Source: a virus. From it: a stretch of DNA of 64,000 nucleotides. Position 1 is the first letter of the stretch, and each line of letters opens with the position of its first letter. The notes under the pieces are model-generated. The model was not told the DNA's origin, made no database searches, and saw nothing but the letters and a program-made list of their open reading frames with translations. Where the stretch lies: IMG/VR virus record IMGVR_UViG_3300037520_002383, positions 1 to 64,000 of that record; one strand, 5' to 3'. The translations under genes were made by a program, and so were the position numbers. Below, piece after piece: positions 17,674 to 25,794 of the stretch.

Positions 17674-18741
17674 TTAGCCGTTTGGAATCGAGACCTTGTT
17701 GCTCTTGATGGCTGGATCCCATGCCGGGGCCATGATCGTCGGCGCCGGTGGACCCGTTGGCCCCATGGCGCTGGGATGGATGTGGGCATCGAACAGATCC
17801 AGCTTCGCCTTCAGCTGATTATACAACACCTCTAGCGCCTCAACAATAGCAACATGCCTGGTGCCATCCCCTACCGTCATTTTTGTGTCGCCGTCCTTGC
17901 CGACGACCGCCAGTGTGGCGCCATCCTGCAATCTCACTGTCAGCTCGCCGTTGTTCATCGTCAACTGAAACTTGGGCGTTTCTCCGTCGGCATCTAGACC
18001 CGTAACTTCCAGGGCCGTATTCGCGCGCACCGAGATTTTGTTGTTTGTGTGATCGAGATGGATCGACTGTTGACCGTCCTTGGTCTGGAACCTAATCGAT
18101 CCATCTTTAGTTAGTGCCATTTGACTGCCGCTGGCATTGGCGTCCGCGGAATCCCGCAGCTGATCGTCGGCATCGGTGGCGCCACGAAACGATAGCAGAA
18201 ACTGGCCAGCGTCATCGACGTGCATCGTCACGCCATTGAAGCGACGAATCCAGTAGTGACCAGCATCGGCGGTCTCGGGCATCGACCGAAGGCCCTCGGG
18301 ATCCTTAGTTGCTTCGGTATGCGGTAGGCCGCCGACGATGATGCCGTATCGAGCGTTACCGGAGAGACACAGAACCAACACCTGACTGCCGGCCTCCAGC
18401 TTCTGAGAAGGCGATTTATCCTTGGGATTCAGGGCCATGGGGTCCTTGGCCGCCGGCCGCGGCGTCCAAGTCTCAAAATCTGCGACGCCACCAAACATTG
18501 ACGCGACGCGACAGCGATATATCAAAGTCGTGGACCTGATGCCACTACCGCGATTTTCATACTCAATCGCTACGTCGTATTCAATGTATTTTTTGTTGGC
18601 ATTTGTGTCTTGGTCAGGATAATGAACTGACCGAACCCTACCGACATAAAGAGTCGGAAAATCTAAAGGATTGCTGCGTGTGCCGCTGTCGGAAACTAGG
18701 CTGCTGGGAAGCACGGTCCCGTTGAACTCATAGACATTCAT
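17674..18741 (-). CDS. Baseplate spike protein (gpV/gp5-like)
   Basis: ATG 18741 is preceded by AGGGGC with an 8-base spacer; the longer open frame upstream has no site. The product is 355 residues. Residues 1-160 read as an OB-fold (LYVGRVRSVHYP, then EAGSQVLVLCLSGNARYGII). A glycine/aspartate-rich beta-strand repeat region follows, typical of a spike beta-helix (DGSIRFQTKDGQQSIHLD, QFLLSFRGA). Near the end, FDAHIHPSAMGPTGPP matches the HxH tip region of P2 gpV-type spikes, where histidines bind iron. This protein punctures the host envelope and sits under the hub. Its 5' end faces the plus-strand gene at 18790. Confidence 0.85.
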   Translation of the reverse strand: MNVYEFNGTVLPSSLVSDSGTRSNPLDFPTLYVGRVRSVHYPDQDTNANKKYIEYDVAIEYENRGSGIRSTTLIYRCRVASMFGGVADFETWTPRPAAKDPMALNPKDKSPSQKLEAGSQVLVLCLSGNARYGIIVGGLPHTEATKDPEGLRSMPETADAGHYWIRRFNGVTMHVDDAGQFLLSFRGATDADDQLRDSADANASGSQMALTKDGSIRFQTKDGQQSIHLDHTNNKISVRANTALEVTGLDADGETPKFQLTMNNGELTVRLQDGATLAVVGKDGDTKMTVGDGTRHVAIVEALEVLYNQLKAKLDLFDAHIHPSAMGPTGPPAPTIMAPAWDPAIKSNKVSIPNG

Positions 18742-18753
18742 GAAAATCGCCCC

Positions 18754-18782
18754 TTGACGATGGCCTGGGACTATGCTACCAA
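18754..18782 (+). promoter_or_regulatory. Putative leaderless promoter for 18790 gene
   Basis: TTGACG at 18754-18759, then a 17-base spacer and TACCAA at 18777-18782. The ATG at 18790 begins 7 bases later. The layout matches the window's other compact promoters, but the -10 is weaker because it lacks the final T. Confidence 0.4.
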
Positions 18783-18789
18783 GATTGCC

Positions 18790-19152
18790 ATGACCACAGA
18801 AATCTACCTTAGCACGTTCAACCGCTACATGCGGGGGCGTATGGCCGATATTGCTCAACAGCTGCAGGTCGACCATGACATTGCGGAAGTCAATCGATGC
18901 ATCAAGGCATTCTTTCCGCCGCTGTCTGGCGGCCGCCGCAATATGGCCACGGGATGTTGGGTGATTGCGCAGCCGCGCCTCAACCGCCATCCGCATGATC
19001 AAAACACGGGGATGGCGATCGCCATTCGTTTGCCCGAAAACTACCTGTCATTGGAAGAAGCCACGCAACAGGCGACGTTGCTTGTACGTCTACAGCCACT
19101 ACTGTTGCAGATCGTCAACGACTACCAAGATTTTCGAATCAAGGACGACTAA
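18790..19152 (+). CDS. Hypothetical protein
   Basis: The promoter geometry places the mRNA start at ATG 18790 (MTTEIYLSTFNRY, 120 residues). An in-frame ATG at 18760 would add ten residues but would lie inside the promoter spacer. No Shine-Dalgarno is visible for either. The protein is mostly helical, with a conserved-looking central GCWVIAQPRLNRHPHDQ and LPENYLSLEEATQQ. The stop TAA overlaps the next ATG (TAATG), so translation is coupled to the aminotransferase. The function is unknown, but the tight linkage suggests a partner of that enzyme. Confidence 0.6.
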   Translation: MTTEIYLSTFNRYMRGRMADIAQQLQVDHDIAEVNRCIKAFFPPLSGGRRNMATGCWVIAQPRLNRHPHDQNTGMAIAIRLPENYLSLEEATQQATLLVRLQPLLLQIVNDYQDFRIKDD

Positions 19153-20129
19153 TGAAAACCGACATGCTCCTGGCCAAAAGCGATGAACCGGGGGTCATCA
19201 ATCTCGCCGTCGGCGAACCCGGCTGTCTTCAAGACGCATTCAGCCTCTACGGACTATACGAATCCACCGACTTTATGCCAAAACAGTCATATCCGCCGTT
19301 GGCCGGTACACAGCCTCTGCTGGAGGAGTTACGCCAACTGCACCCCCGAAGCCATATTGTAGTAGCCGTTGGCGCAAAACACGCCCTTCTCGCCGCCATC
19401 TACGCCTATCGCCTGATCAGGGCCTCCGGCAACAGCCACATGACCGTTGTCCATCGCGCCCCCTACTGGCCCAGCCACAAGACGCTGGCGGAGTTCGTTG
19501 GCTGCTCCTTTGTCGCCAGCAGACCAGGCGCCGTCAACGAGATCCGCGTCAACACCAGCCCCAACAACCCCGACGGATCCATCGACCACACGCCCTGTGA
19601 CATCTGGGATGCTGCCTATGCCCACGAAGTATACGGCTTTGACGCCAAGGACACGCCACTGCATGAAACCGCCGTCTACAGCGCCGCAAAGCTGTTTGGT
19701 ATGTCCGGCGATCGCGTCGGCTGGCTGGTTACATCCAATCCCGAAGTCGCCAGGATTGCCGCCGCCTATGTCGAGTCAACCACCAGCGGCGTCTCGATCT
19801 ACAGTCAGCAGCGCGTTGCCGATGTTCTGTGGCGGATCCATGAACACCCCCAGACGGCACAGGCGGCATACGAATACGCTAGTGGGCGTATGCGAGAAAA
19901 CGCCTTGGATCTTGAGAATGTTTTGGATCAGGTGATCTTCTTCAACCGCGGCATGTTTGCGTGGCTCAAGGTCGACGAGGCCCTGCGTCGTCGCTTCGCC
20001 GCCGCCAAGGTCCGCTACCTGCCCGGCGAGGCCTGCGGCAAGCGGGGGTGGGCGCGCATCAACCTCGGCGCCAGCGATTTTATCTTCGATGCCGCTATCG
20101 TGAAGTTGACCAAGACACAAATGGCTTGA
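19152..20129 (+). CDS. PLP-dependent aminotransferase, fold type I (class I/II)
   Basis: This 325-residue protein has the order of motifs expected of the family. There is an N-terminal INLAVGEPG, and PPLAGTQPLLEEL as in YPxxxGxxxLR. VAVGAKHALLAAIY is the cofactor phosphate turn. VNTSPNNPDGS gives the NPxG motif. DIWDAAYAHEVYG carries the Asp that pairs with the pyridine nitrogen and the following Tyr. SAAKLFGMSGDRVGWLV places the Schiff-base Lys near residue 180. WARINLGA carries the substrate-carboxylate Arg. It is shorter than usual (~390) but no catalytic element is missing. The STTSGVS segment is reminiscent of the alliinase/tryptophan-aminotransferase branch. The substrate is unknown. 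Amino-acid or nucleotide-modification chemistry, or altering host metabolism, are possibilities. Confidence 0.85.
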   Translation: MKTDMLLAKSDEPGVINLAVGEPGCLQDAFSLYGLYESTDFMPKQSYPPLAGTQPLLEELRQLHPRSHIVVAVGAKHALLAAIYAYRLIRASGNSHMTVVHRAPYWPSHKTLAEFVGCSFVASRPGAVNEIRVNTSPNNPDGSIDHTPCDIWDAAYAHEVYGFDAKDTPLHETAVYSAAKLFGMSGDRVGWLVTSNPEVARIAAAYVESTTSGVSIYSQQRVADVLWRIHEHPQTAQAAYEYASGRMRENALDLENVLDQVIFFNRGMFAWLKVDEALRRRFAAAKVRYLPGEACGKRGWARINLGASDFIFDAAIVKLTKTQMA

Positions 20130-20154
20130 CGACCGCCGCAGTCTCCTGTAGGCT
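20126..20154 (+). promoter_or_regulatory. Leaderless promoter (TTGACG-17-TAGGCT)
   Basis: TTGACG 20126-20131 and TAGGCT 20149-20154 are 17 bases apart. The ATG of the next gene begins at 20162, 7 bases after the -10, so transcription should start at the ATG. It overlaps the aminotransferase stop codon. Confidence 0.7.
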
Positions 20155-20161
20155 GCGTGAC

Positions 20162-20410
20162 ATGAACACCACCAAGACCCTCGCCATCACCCAGTTCATT
20201 AGCGGCATCAAGGCCGAGGCCGTCCGTCGCATCCACGACGGCGCCATCGCCCTCATCGTCACGCGCCCCGCCGGCAACGGCATGGTTGACATTCATCAGG
20301 TGCCGTTCATGTCCGCCGACAGGGGAATGCAGGCCTACTACGATCTCGTCCAGTCCATCCGCAAGATGGAAGACGAGTTGATGCTGAGCAAGCGTCCGGA
20401 GGTTGTGTGA
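20162..20410 (+). CDS. Hypothetical protein, 82 aa
   Basis: The start is set by the compact promoter just upstream, and there is no Shine-Dalgarno. The sequence begins MNTTKTLAITQFISGIKAEA and has the look of a small alpha/beta protein ending in a charged helix (DLVQSIRKMEDELMLSK). The stop overlaps the next gene's GTG. I do not recognise a family. Confidence 0.65.
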   Translation: MNTTKTLAITQFISGIKAEAVRRIHDGAIALIVTRPAGNGMVDIHQVPFMSADRGMQAYYDLVQSIRKMEDELMLSKRPEVV

Positions 20411-20649
20411 AGAGAGTCGGCCACTGCTTCATTGACAGCCGTGACGGCATCCGTCGCAACGAATACGAAATCCTGCGCGGAATCTACGGAGGGCTCTTCA
20501 TTCGCTACATCGGCTACCGCCAAGGCGATCTGATTGTTGGGTTGCCACTCGCCGGCCCCAACGCCGCCCATATGCAGGTATTGCTTCATTATGAAGAACA
20601 CCGCGGTCTGTTGTCTGATATCACATTTTTCGAAGAGGAAAAGCCATGA
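20407..20649 (+). CDS. Hypothetical protein, 80 aa
   Basis: It starts with GTG in a GTGA overlap with the preceding stop, so it depends on translational coupling. The small beta-rich sequence (CFIDSRDGIRRNEYEILRG, GDLIVGLPLAG) has no recognised motif. Its stop overlaps the following ATG. Confidence 0.6.
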   Translation: MKRVGHCFIDSRDGIRRNEYEILRGIYGGLFIRYIGYRQGDLIVGLPLAGPNAAHMQVLLHYEEHRGLLSDITFFEEEKP

Positions 20650-21113
20650 CGCAAGCGCAAGTTGATACTTTCAAGATCATCAAGGATGAAATCAATCTGC
20701 AGTCGGTTATTGCCGTCGTAGATCGATATCCAGAGGGTATTACACAGCGACAGGTTTTTGAAGTCATCTATCGAGGGCGGCCGTTGATGGCCACAGAGAT
20801 CGGCGCCCTGTACCAGCTGGTGTCTCGCAATCTCTCGCTGGCGGCCAAAGAAGGGTTCTTGGACGACAGCGAGAGTATCCGCGTTGGCCGTGGGCGGCGC
20901 ACTCTTTATCGTGTACCGGCTCAGCCGCTGCCGCCGCGAAAGACGAAGACGCAGAAGCTGCGGGAAGAAAACCTGAGACTTCAGCTCATCATTCAGCAGA
21001 TGCGAGAGGATCAAGAAAAACAGCTGCTGAATCTCAAGGCAACGGCTGTAGAACTCGAATCCCTGTCCCGCAGCCTCAACACCATCAACTTCAACACCGC
21101 CTACGACGGATGA
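20646..21113 (+). CDS. Predicted winged-helix protein with coiled-coil tail
   Basis: This is a 155-residue protein. Residues ~18-90 pattern as a winged helix-turn-helix: three helices (SVIAVVDRYP, GITQRQVFEVIY, MATEIGALYQLVSRNL) followed by a wing (SIRVGRGRRTLYRVP). After a proline hinge, residues ~100-150 form a heptad-rich coiled coil (LREENLRLQLIIQQMREDQ). A DNA-binding regulator that dimerises through the coil is likely, but the target is unknown. It is coupled on both sides by 4-base overlaps. Confidence 0.65.
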   Translation: MTQAQVDTFKIIKDEINLQSVIAVVDRYPEGITQRQVFEVIYRGRPLMATEIGALYQLVSRNLSLAAKEGFLDDSESIRVGRGRRTLYRVPAQPLPPRKTKTQKLREENLRLQLIIQQMREDQEKQLLNLKATAVELESLSRSLNTINFNTAYDG

Positions 21114-21301
21114 GGCACGCCATGTTTCTGAATCCCGATCTCTGCGAGATTCTTCGACCCTTCACTTTCACTGACGTCTTCGCGGGTTGCCGCGAACTGA
21201 CGCAAATGACCGAAGCCTATGACGTTGAAACGGGCCTGGGCGATGCCATTATAAATGGCGCCGCTGCCGTCATCTGCCCCGAAGACGTCTGCCCGGCTTG
21301 A
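21110..21301 (+). CDS. Hypothetical protein, 63 aa
   Basis: It starts in an ATGA overlap with the upstream gene and is the last gene of this operon, directly before a strong terminator. It is acidic, with cysteines at both ends (LCEIL, CPEDVCPA), and has no recognisable family. An internal ATG at 21122 is an alternative start. Confidence 0.55.
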   Translation: MRHAMFLNPDLCEILRPFTFTDVFAGCRELTQMTEAYDVETGLGDAIINGAAAVICPEDVCPA

Positions 21302-21309
21302 GTTTCACT

Positions 21310-21352
21310 AAATGCGGCAGTTGCACACTACAGTCAACTGCCGCATTTTATT
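21310..21352 (+). terminator. Rho-independent terminator
   Basis: A perfect 14-base-pair stem (21310-21323 with 21335-21348) has an 11-base loop. Its 3' arm ends in TTT and TATT follows. It closes the operon that begins near 18790. Confidence 0.85.
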
Positions 21353-21364
21353 CAACTCGCCCTC

Positions 21365-21394
21365 TTGACAGCCGCCTACGTCGCGTTTTAGGAT
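21365..21394 (+). promoter_or_regulatory. Promoter (TTGACA-18-TAGGAT) with short leader
   Basis: TTGACA 21365-21370 and TAGGAT 21389-21394 have an 18-base spacer. The predicted start leaves a leader of about 13 bases with AAGGAG at 21402-21407 before ATG 21414. It is therefore a leadered version of the window's promoter type. Confidence 0.7.
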
Positions 21395-21413
21395 GACGAG
21401 CAAGGAGACGACC

Positions 21414-21836
21414 ATGAACAAGATCACTACCTGCCTGCCTCTGAACGACAACAACGGCAATAGCGTCATCAACGCCGTCAATACCGTTACCGATACCTTT
21501 GGCGCCATTGCGCAACAACTGACGGGCTTGCCGGGGAATGGGCTGTGGCGGAATCAAGCAGGGGTCGTGTTCAGTGACCCCGTGTTGGTGCTTACCGCCG
21601 TATTGCCCGAGGCAGCTGATGTCAATCAAGCCCGAGCCTTGGCGGAGGCCGCACTTCTTCGCTATAAGGCAGAAGCGGCTCAGGAATCGGTAGTCATGGC
21701 CATCAACGACGATGGCATCTCCGGTGCCGTCGATGATTTACTGGCGGCGCACGGAGGCTGCACGCAGGTGACCATGGATGCAGAAGGCAATGACGTCGAC
21801 ATCGCCTTCTCCTTCAGCGCCCCCATTTTCCTCTAG
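21414..21836 (+). CDS. Hypothetical protein, 140 aa
   Basis: ATG 21414 follows AAGGAG by six bases; an upstream in-frame ATG at 21393 lies within the -10 region. The product MNKITTCLPLNDNNGNSVIN is helical in the middle (QARALAEAALLRYKAEAAQE) and ends in beta strands (VTMDAEGNDVDIAFSFSA). It is a monocistronic unit between a terminator and the convergent hub gene, which it overlaps by four bases. The function is unknown. Confidence 0.65.
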   Translation: MNKITTCLPLNDNNGNSVINAVNTVTDTFGAIAQQLTGLPGNGLWRNQAGVVFSDPVLVLTAVLPEAADVNQARALAEAALLRYKAEAAQESVVMAINDDGISGAVDDLLAAHGGCTQVTMDAEGNDVDIAFSFSAPIFL

Positions 21837-23821
21837 TCTTCGTTTCTTTCGACGGTCACGCCGTCATACACCCTGAAGCCAACGGCGTCGGCATCCTCCG
21901 GCGCCTTGTCTTTGGGCTCTTCGTGTTGCGGACCACCGCTAGCCAGATATGTATCGCTGCCCATGCCAAACTTCCAGCCCGGCCTATCGTCCTCTAAAAT
22001 CACTTCGGGAGTATCAATCATATACACATTGTCGTAGCTACCGACGTCATCAGACGCCGTGCTGATGCCGCTCGATACCAATAGCTCAGTGGTAAATGAT
22101 CTCATTCCAACGCCCTGAATGCCACCTGAGTGATTGATCTGTTCGATGTGATAGATGCCGCCATCATACTCAATATTTGACCCCACACAGATGGGTTCTT
22201 GGATTCCCGTGAGCGTCAGGGATCCACTGAATCGTAGGTGTTGGGTTGTCACGAGATCGGCCATCAATGCAGTATAGTAGCCGGCTGGAGAATGGTCCAA
22301 CCTAGCGAAGTTGGCGACATTCATGTTCGTGCTCAGGCCCTTAGTGTATACGCTCAGGCCGTTGCGTTCAATGTCCTTGCGATCGACAAACGGCGGCGCC
22401 AAAACATACAGGGCGTTTTCATTCATGTATGCGGAGTTGGAGGCTAAGGTAATGTCGGTTGCCGGCAAATGAATGTAGTTGAAGCGCACGGCGTCGCTTG
22501 ATCCCAGGTTTTCCGTCTCCACAAGTTTCGGAGAAATCACCCATCGCGGCAAATCGACGAAAGCCGTCTGTCCGGTCTTGATGTTGGTGCCGGCAGTGGA
22601 GTTGTGATTGTCAAAGTATCGGCTGCTGAAGGGGGACTGTCGTGCAACGATCGTGGGGCGCACACAGCCATCAGACCCAACGTGCAAAGTCGTGTAAATC
22701 TCATTGATGGGCGCATTGAGATAGGTGCCGAGTATCCGCCAGATCGGGGCCTCATTGAAGTCCAGCGCCTGAGGCACATAGAGCCCCTCCAGGAAGTTGT
22801 CGTCGCCGACCACCGGCACCAGCCCGCTTTCAGCCGGCACTACACCGGCTTGGCGCCGTACTACATTGTCGTTTGCGTAACTCTGCAGGCCAATGAAGGC
22901 ATGGGAGATGTCGCTGAAGTTGTAGCCCTCGGGCGACTTGACGCCATTCAGCAAAACGCCGACCGTCTGCGGCACGGCTACGCGCACGCCGCCCGTGGGG
23001 CTGGCTGTGGCGATTTGGTTTTCGGTGGGGGTGCTGGGTCGTAGACCAAACGTCCACTTCTCTCCCAACCCCCGCCCCAAACAGGCATTGAGCAGTGTCG
23101 CCACGGCCTTACCGGCGGGGATCGCTCCCTGACCGCCGGCCAAAATAAAATCATTGACCCCAGAAGCATCTAGGATGAACTGCAGGTCGTTCTGACCATA
23201 GGCGCCGCGGAAGGCGGGATTGAAATGCACCTTGTAGGCAACTTCCCGGAAGGAAATGGCCGAGATCGCGTATTGGCTGGTGACGATGCCGCTATCGGGA
23301 CGGCGCGATCGATATCGGCGAACCGACGCAACGCGGCCCACAAACTTCAAACCGTCGTGAAAGGAGTTGCAGGCGTTCTTTTGCTTATTCAAGCCATCAA
23401 AAGACATGGCATCATTCAGCACCGCATCTCGATCCTTGACTTGACGCAGAATACTGCGAATGCGAATGTAGTCTTCGCGGTTATCGAAGGCCCAAAACAT
23501 AATCCAATCGCCACCCGCGACCTTGCGGCGCCAATCTATGCCGGTATTGGATAACGACATCGTCAGGGTACCCTGAGGATTGGTTTTGGAGTGCGACGTC
23601 GACCACTGAAAGATTTCATGCTCCCAAAGTATCTTGGGGCCTTCTCTCATACCATCGATCGATGGCAATGAAATATCCTGCTTGTAGGCACTGTTCTGGT
23701 CCAGAATCCGCATGCGGTCTGCCGTGACGCGATAAAAGAAGGGGACCACCAGAGCCAGCCAATAGGGGGTGATCTGATGGCTGTCGCCGGAGTTGGGTTC
23801 GAGGACGTAACGGAAGGCCAT
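21833..23821 (-). CDS. Baseplate hub protein (gp27/gpD-like)
   Basis: I place the start at ATG 23821 (MAFRYVLEPNSGDSHQITPY, 662 residues), which leaves the opposite-strand promoter region free. In-frame starts at 23950 or beyond are possible, and none has a clear ribosome site. Features fit a myovirus hub: an early beta domain with LTMSLSNTGIDWRRKVAGGD, a middle domain around FGLRPSTPTENQ, and a late beta barrel (SLTLTGIQEPICVGSNIEYD, then GIYHIEQINH, ending TTELLVSSG). The hub is a trimer that joins the tube to the spike. Here it is isolated from the spike and tape-measure genes by plus-strand islands. Identification is by pattern and context. Confidence 0.7.
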   Translation of the reverse strand: MAFRYVLEPNSGDSHQITPYWLALVVPFFYRVTADRMRILDQNSAYKQDISLPSIDGMREGPKILWEHEIFQWSTSHSKTNPQGTLTMSLSNTGIDWRRKVAGGDWIMFWAFDNREDYIRIRSILRQVKDRDAVLNDAMSFDGLNKQKNACNSFHDGLKFVGRVASVRRYRSRRPDSGIVTSQYAISAISFREVAYKVHFNPAFRGAYGQNDLQFILDASGVNDFILAGGQGAIPAGKAVATLLNACLGRGLGEKWTFGLRPSTPTENQIATASPTGGVRVAVPQTVGVLLNGVKSPEGYNFSDISHAFIGLQSYANDNVVRRQAGVVPAESGLVPVVGDDNFLEGLYVPQALDFNEAPIWRILGTYLNAPINEIYTTLHVGSDGCVRPTIVARQSPFSSRYFDNHNSTAGTNIKTGQTAFVDLPRWVISPKLVETENLGSSDAVRFNYIHLPATDITLASNSAYMNENALYVLAPPFVDRKDIERNGLSVYTKGLSTNMNVANFARLDHSPAGYYTALMADLVTTQHLRFSGSLTLTGIQEPICVGSNIEYDGGIYHIEQINHSGGIQGVGMRSFTTELLVSSGISTASDDVGSYDNVYMIDTPEVILEDDRPGWKFGMGSDTYLASGGPQHEEPKDKAPEDADAVGFRVYDGVTVERNED

Positions 23822-23873
23822 TGGCGGACTCGCGGCAAGAGAAAAAGGAGCTGGGTTGAGAAGGTTTTGCCCC

Positions 23874-23902
23874 TTGACCTCATAGCCGGGGCCTGCTACA
23901 AG
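23874..23902 (+). promoter_or_regulatory. Possible promoter for 23949 operon
   Basis: TTGACC 23874-23879, then a 17-base spacer and TACAAG 23897-23902. It leaves a leader of about 40 bases with GAGGGAG before ATG 23949. The -10 lacks the terminal T of the main family. Confidence 0.35.
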
Positions 23903-23948
23903 ATTGCAGGTCGCGGGTCTTCTGCTACCAATCGAGGGAGTGAGTATC

Positions 23949-24347
23949 ATGACAAACACGAAACCGCATGTGACTGACATCTGGTTCACGCAGCATTGCC
24001 AAGAACGACTGCGTAGCCGCTATCCGCGCGCCGGCATCCGCGGTGCCCAGTCGATTTACGAGGAGGGGCTGGTGCTGAGCGCCGAGCAGGCCCACACGCT
24101 GATGGTACGACACCCTGCGTCAATGGAAGGACGCCAAATCAAGTATGTAATCGATGCCGGACTCACGGGTGTCTTTGTTCTCGTAGCAAAATACGGAGAG
24201 CTGGAGGGCATGCTGCCCTATAGTGCCGTTACCTTCAAGCGCCTGACCGTGGATCAGAGCCAGCTGGCTAGTCAGATTTTGGGAGTAGAGCCGCGGCAAC
24301 CGCGTGTTGGTCGCCAGACCTCAGCCTACGAACAACACGTTGCCTGA
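23949..24347 (+). CDS. Hypothetical protein, 132 aa
   Basis: GAGGGAG lies eight bases before the ATG. The N-terminus (IWFTQHCQERLRSRYP) resembles the strand-helix opening of RelE/DUF4258-type small proteins, followed by a strand pair (IKYVIDAGLTGVFVLVAKYG). That resemblance is weak, and I do not assign a function. It opens the long plus-strand island. Confidence 0.6.
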   Translation: MTNTKPHVTDIWFTQHCQERLRSRYPRAGIRGAQSIYEEGLVLSAEQAHTLMVRHPASMEGRQIKYVIDAGLTGVFVLVAKYGELEGMLPYSAVTFKRLTVDQSQLASQILGVEPRQPRVGRQTSAYEQHVA

Positions 24348-24356
24348 GGAGCCGCC

Positions 24357-24872
24357 ATGCCCCAACCGCGTCCCCGACGTCGCCGCAAGGGCGAGGAAAC
24401 CTACTACCTGACCGTTACCAGAAAGCAGGCGCAGGTCATCCAGCAGGCCTGCGAGGTCATCATGCGGTTGGGGCTGGGTCAGCTGGACTACATCACTGAT
24501 CACATCCACCACCTGCCGCGGCTGAAGACGCCGAAGCAGCCGCATGACGAGGCACAGATGCAGGAGTGGTATGCGGCTAACCGCCGCGTCCGCGACCTGT
24601 TGGATGCCGTAACCTTTGCCGCCAGTGGATGGCAACCCGGCACCAGTTACGGCATCGGCAGCCCCGAACTGCCACCTGAAGCCACCATCGCCGCCGACAT
24701 CCGCGACGTCATCCGCCACCGACTGGCACACGACCGACTGCAGCCGGGCGAGAAACGTGGCTGGACGGTCGATTTCGATGACCCCATGCACTGGGGCGTC
24801 GAGCCGCTACTTGACATCCGCAGACCCAAGACGAGGAAAAAGACCAGTGAAGAAAAAACAAAGCCATCGTGA
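24357..24872 (+). CDS. Conserved phage-type hypothetical protein
   Basis: This 171-residue protein begins with a basic tail (PQPRPRRRRKG). The segment LTVTRKQAQVIQQACEVIMR then LGLGQLDYI matches a pattern I know from many phage hypothetical proteins (Lt..Qa.vI..A...R..lGQ). The basic N-terminus suggests nucleic-acid contact. GGAG lies upstream of the ATG. It overlaps the next gene's GTG by 26 bases. Confidence 0.7.
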   Translation: MPQPRPRRRRKGEETYYLTVTRKQAQVIQQACEVIMRLGLGQLDYITDHIHHLPRLKTPKQPHDEAQMQEWYAANRRVRDLLDAVTFAASGWQPGTSYGIGSPELPPEATIAADIRDVIRHRLAHDRLQPGEKRGWTVDFDDPMHWGVEPLLDIRRPKTRKKTSEEKTKPS

Positions 24873-25071
24873 AAAGTGTTTGGAAGCCGCTCAGGTCATC
24901 CGCGCCAAGAGGTATCCGGGAGTGCTGGACTTTGAGGCCCTTGAGGGGCTGAGCGCCGCCCGCACCCTCATCGCCCTCCTCGGCGTCATCGAGAAGCAGG
25001 GCGTTGAGATCAAGCGCCTGCAGCGTCAAATGGCGTCGATGGACAATCGCAAAAAGGCCAAGAAGACATGA
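24847..25071 (+). CDS. Hypothetical basic coiled-coil protein, 74 aa
   Basis: I choose GTG 24847 because it follows a GAGG site and keeps a short overlap with the preceding gene. An upstream extension would overlap that gene extensively. The protein is Lys/Arg-rich at both ends with a helix GVEIKRLQRQMASMDNRKK. Its stop overlaps the following ATG. The family is not recognised. Confidence 0.55.
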   Translation: MKKKQSHREKCLEAAQVIRAKRYPGVLDFEALEGLSAARTLIALLGVIEKQGVEIKRLQRQMASMDNRKKAKKT

Positions 25072-25472
25072 GTGGCATCCCTGACCCCTACCTCGTCCAT
25101 CTTACGTTATCCGTTGTTCGCGTAGACCTACGCGGCATAACGCCGCAGGGCCTAGAAGCCTTTCTGAAGAGCCACGACTGGAAAGCCGAGGAACCAGAAC
25201 GGAGGCTGTGGTGGGGTCTTGACGGCTCCCCCACCGGTGCCTTCCGTGTCTGGACCAAGGGCCAATGGGAGGTCATGGTGCCGCTGCGGTCATCTCATAC
25301 CGACTATTGCCGCCGTGTCCATGAGGTGCTGTTACGCATAGCTCAGGCCATGAATGTGACCGCAGGGCAAGTTTACTTTGACACGCTGATACAGCACATG
25401 AGCGACACGGCAAAGGAAGATGACTATGAATCACCGATGGTGGGAACTAATGGAAGCAATCAAAGACACTGA
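25068..25472 (+). CDS. Hypothetical protein, 134 aa
   Basis: It starts in an ATGA overlap. The product is a mixed alpha/beta protein with several Trp residues (DWKAEEPERRLWWGLDG, FRVWTKGQWEVMVPL) and a helical C-terminal part. No family is recognised. Its 3' end overlaps the next gene by about 47 bases, longer than the usual 4-base overlaps here. Confidence 0.6.
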   Translation: MSGIPDPYLVHLTLSVVRVDLRGITPQGLEAFLKSHDWKAEEPERRLWWGLDGSPTGAFRVWTKGQWEVMVPLRSSHTDYCRRVHEVLLRIAQAMNVTAGQVYFDTLIQHMSDTAKEDDYESPMVGTNGSNQRH

Positions 25473-25794
25473 ACTGCCTCATGGCGCACTGGCATCGGCG
25501 ACGGTTTATCGGCCGCAAAAGAAAGCCATCAATCGTGAGTCAGTAGCCCTCATCGCCTATGTGGCGGCGAAGGCGGCGGGGGAAGCGGGGCTGACGCGCA
25601 CCGAGTTCATCGATCTCTGTAATGACGAGTTCAGCAAGGCCGTTCCGCCGCCACCGCCGCCGAAGCCGTCTGAAGACAAGGATTTCAGCGAGGCCGACAT
25701 CGTCAAGGCTCTCAGCGGCATGATGGCGCCGGCCGTAGCCAAGGCCGTCGTGTCGCGCCTGAAGAACAAAGAGGCGAAGGGAGCCGACAAGTGA
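25426..25794 (+). CDS. Hypothetical protein, 122 aa
   Basis: ATG 25426 is preferred over the ATG two codons earlier because AAAGGA lies eight bases upstream. The N-terminal half is helical. Residues ~78-88 form a proline run (AVPPPPPPKP) acting as a linker. The C-terminal half (FSEADIVKALSGMMAPAVAK) is a helical domain. The function is unknown. Confidence 0.6.
   Translation: MNHRWWELMEAIKDTELPHGALASATVYRPQKKAINRESVALIAYVAAKAAGEAGLTRTEFIDLCNDEFSKAVPPPPPPKPSEDKDFSEADIVKALSGMMAPAVAKAVVSRLKNKEAKGADK

Noticed and set aside
23948-23951. CATG as a shared start for the divergent hub and 23949 genes
   Set aside because: Two start codons on the same bases leave no room for a minus-strand ribosome site. 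The hub start is more plausible at 23821.
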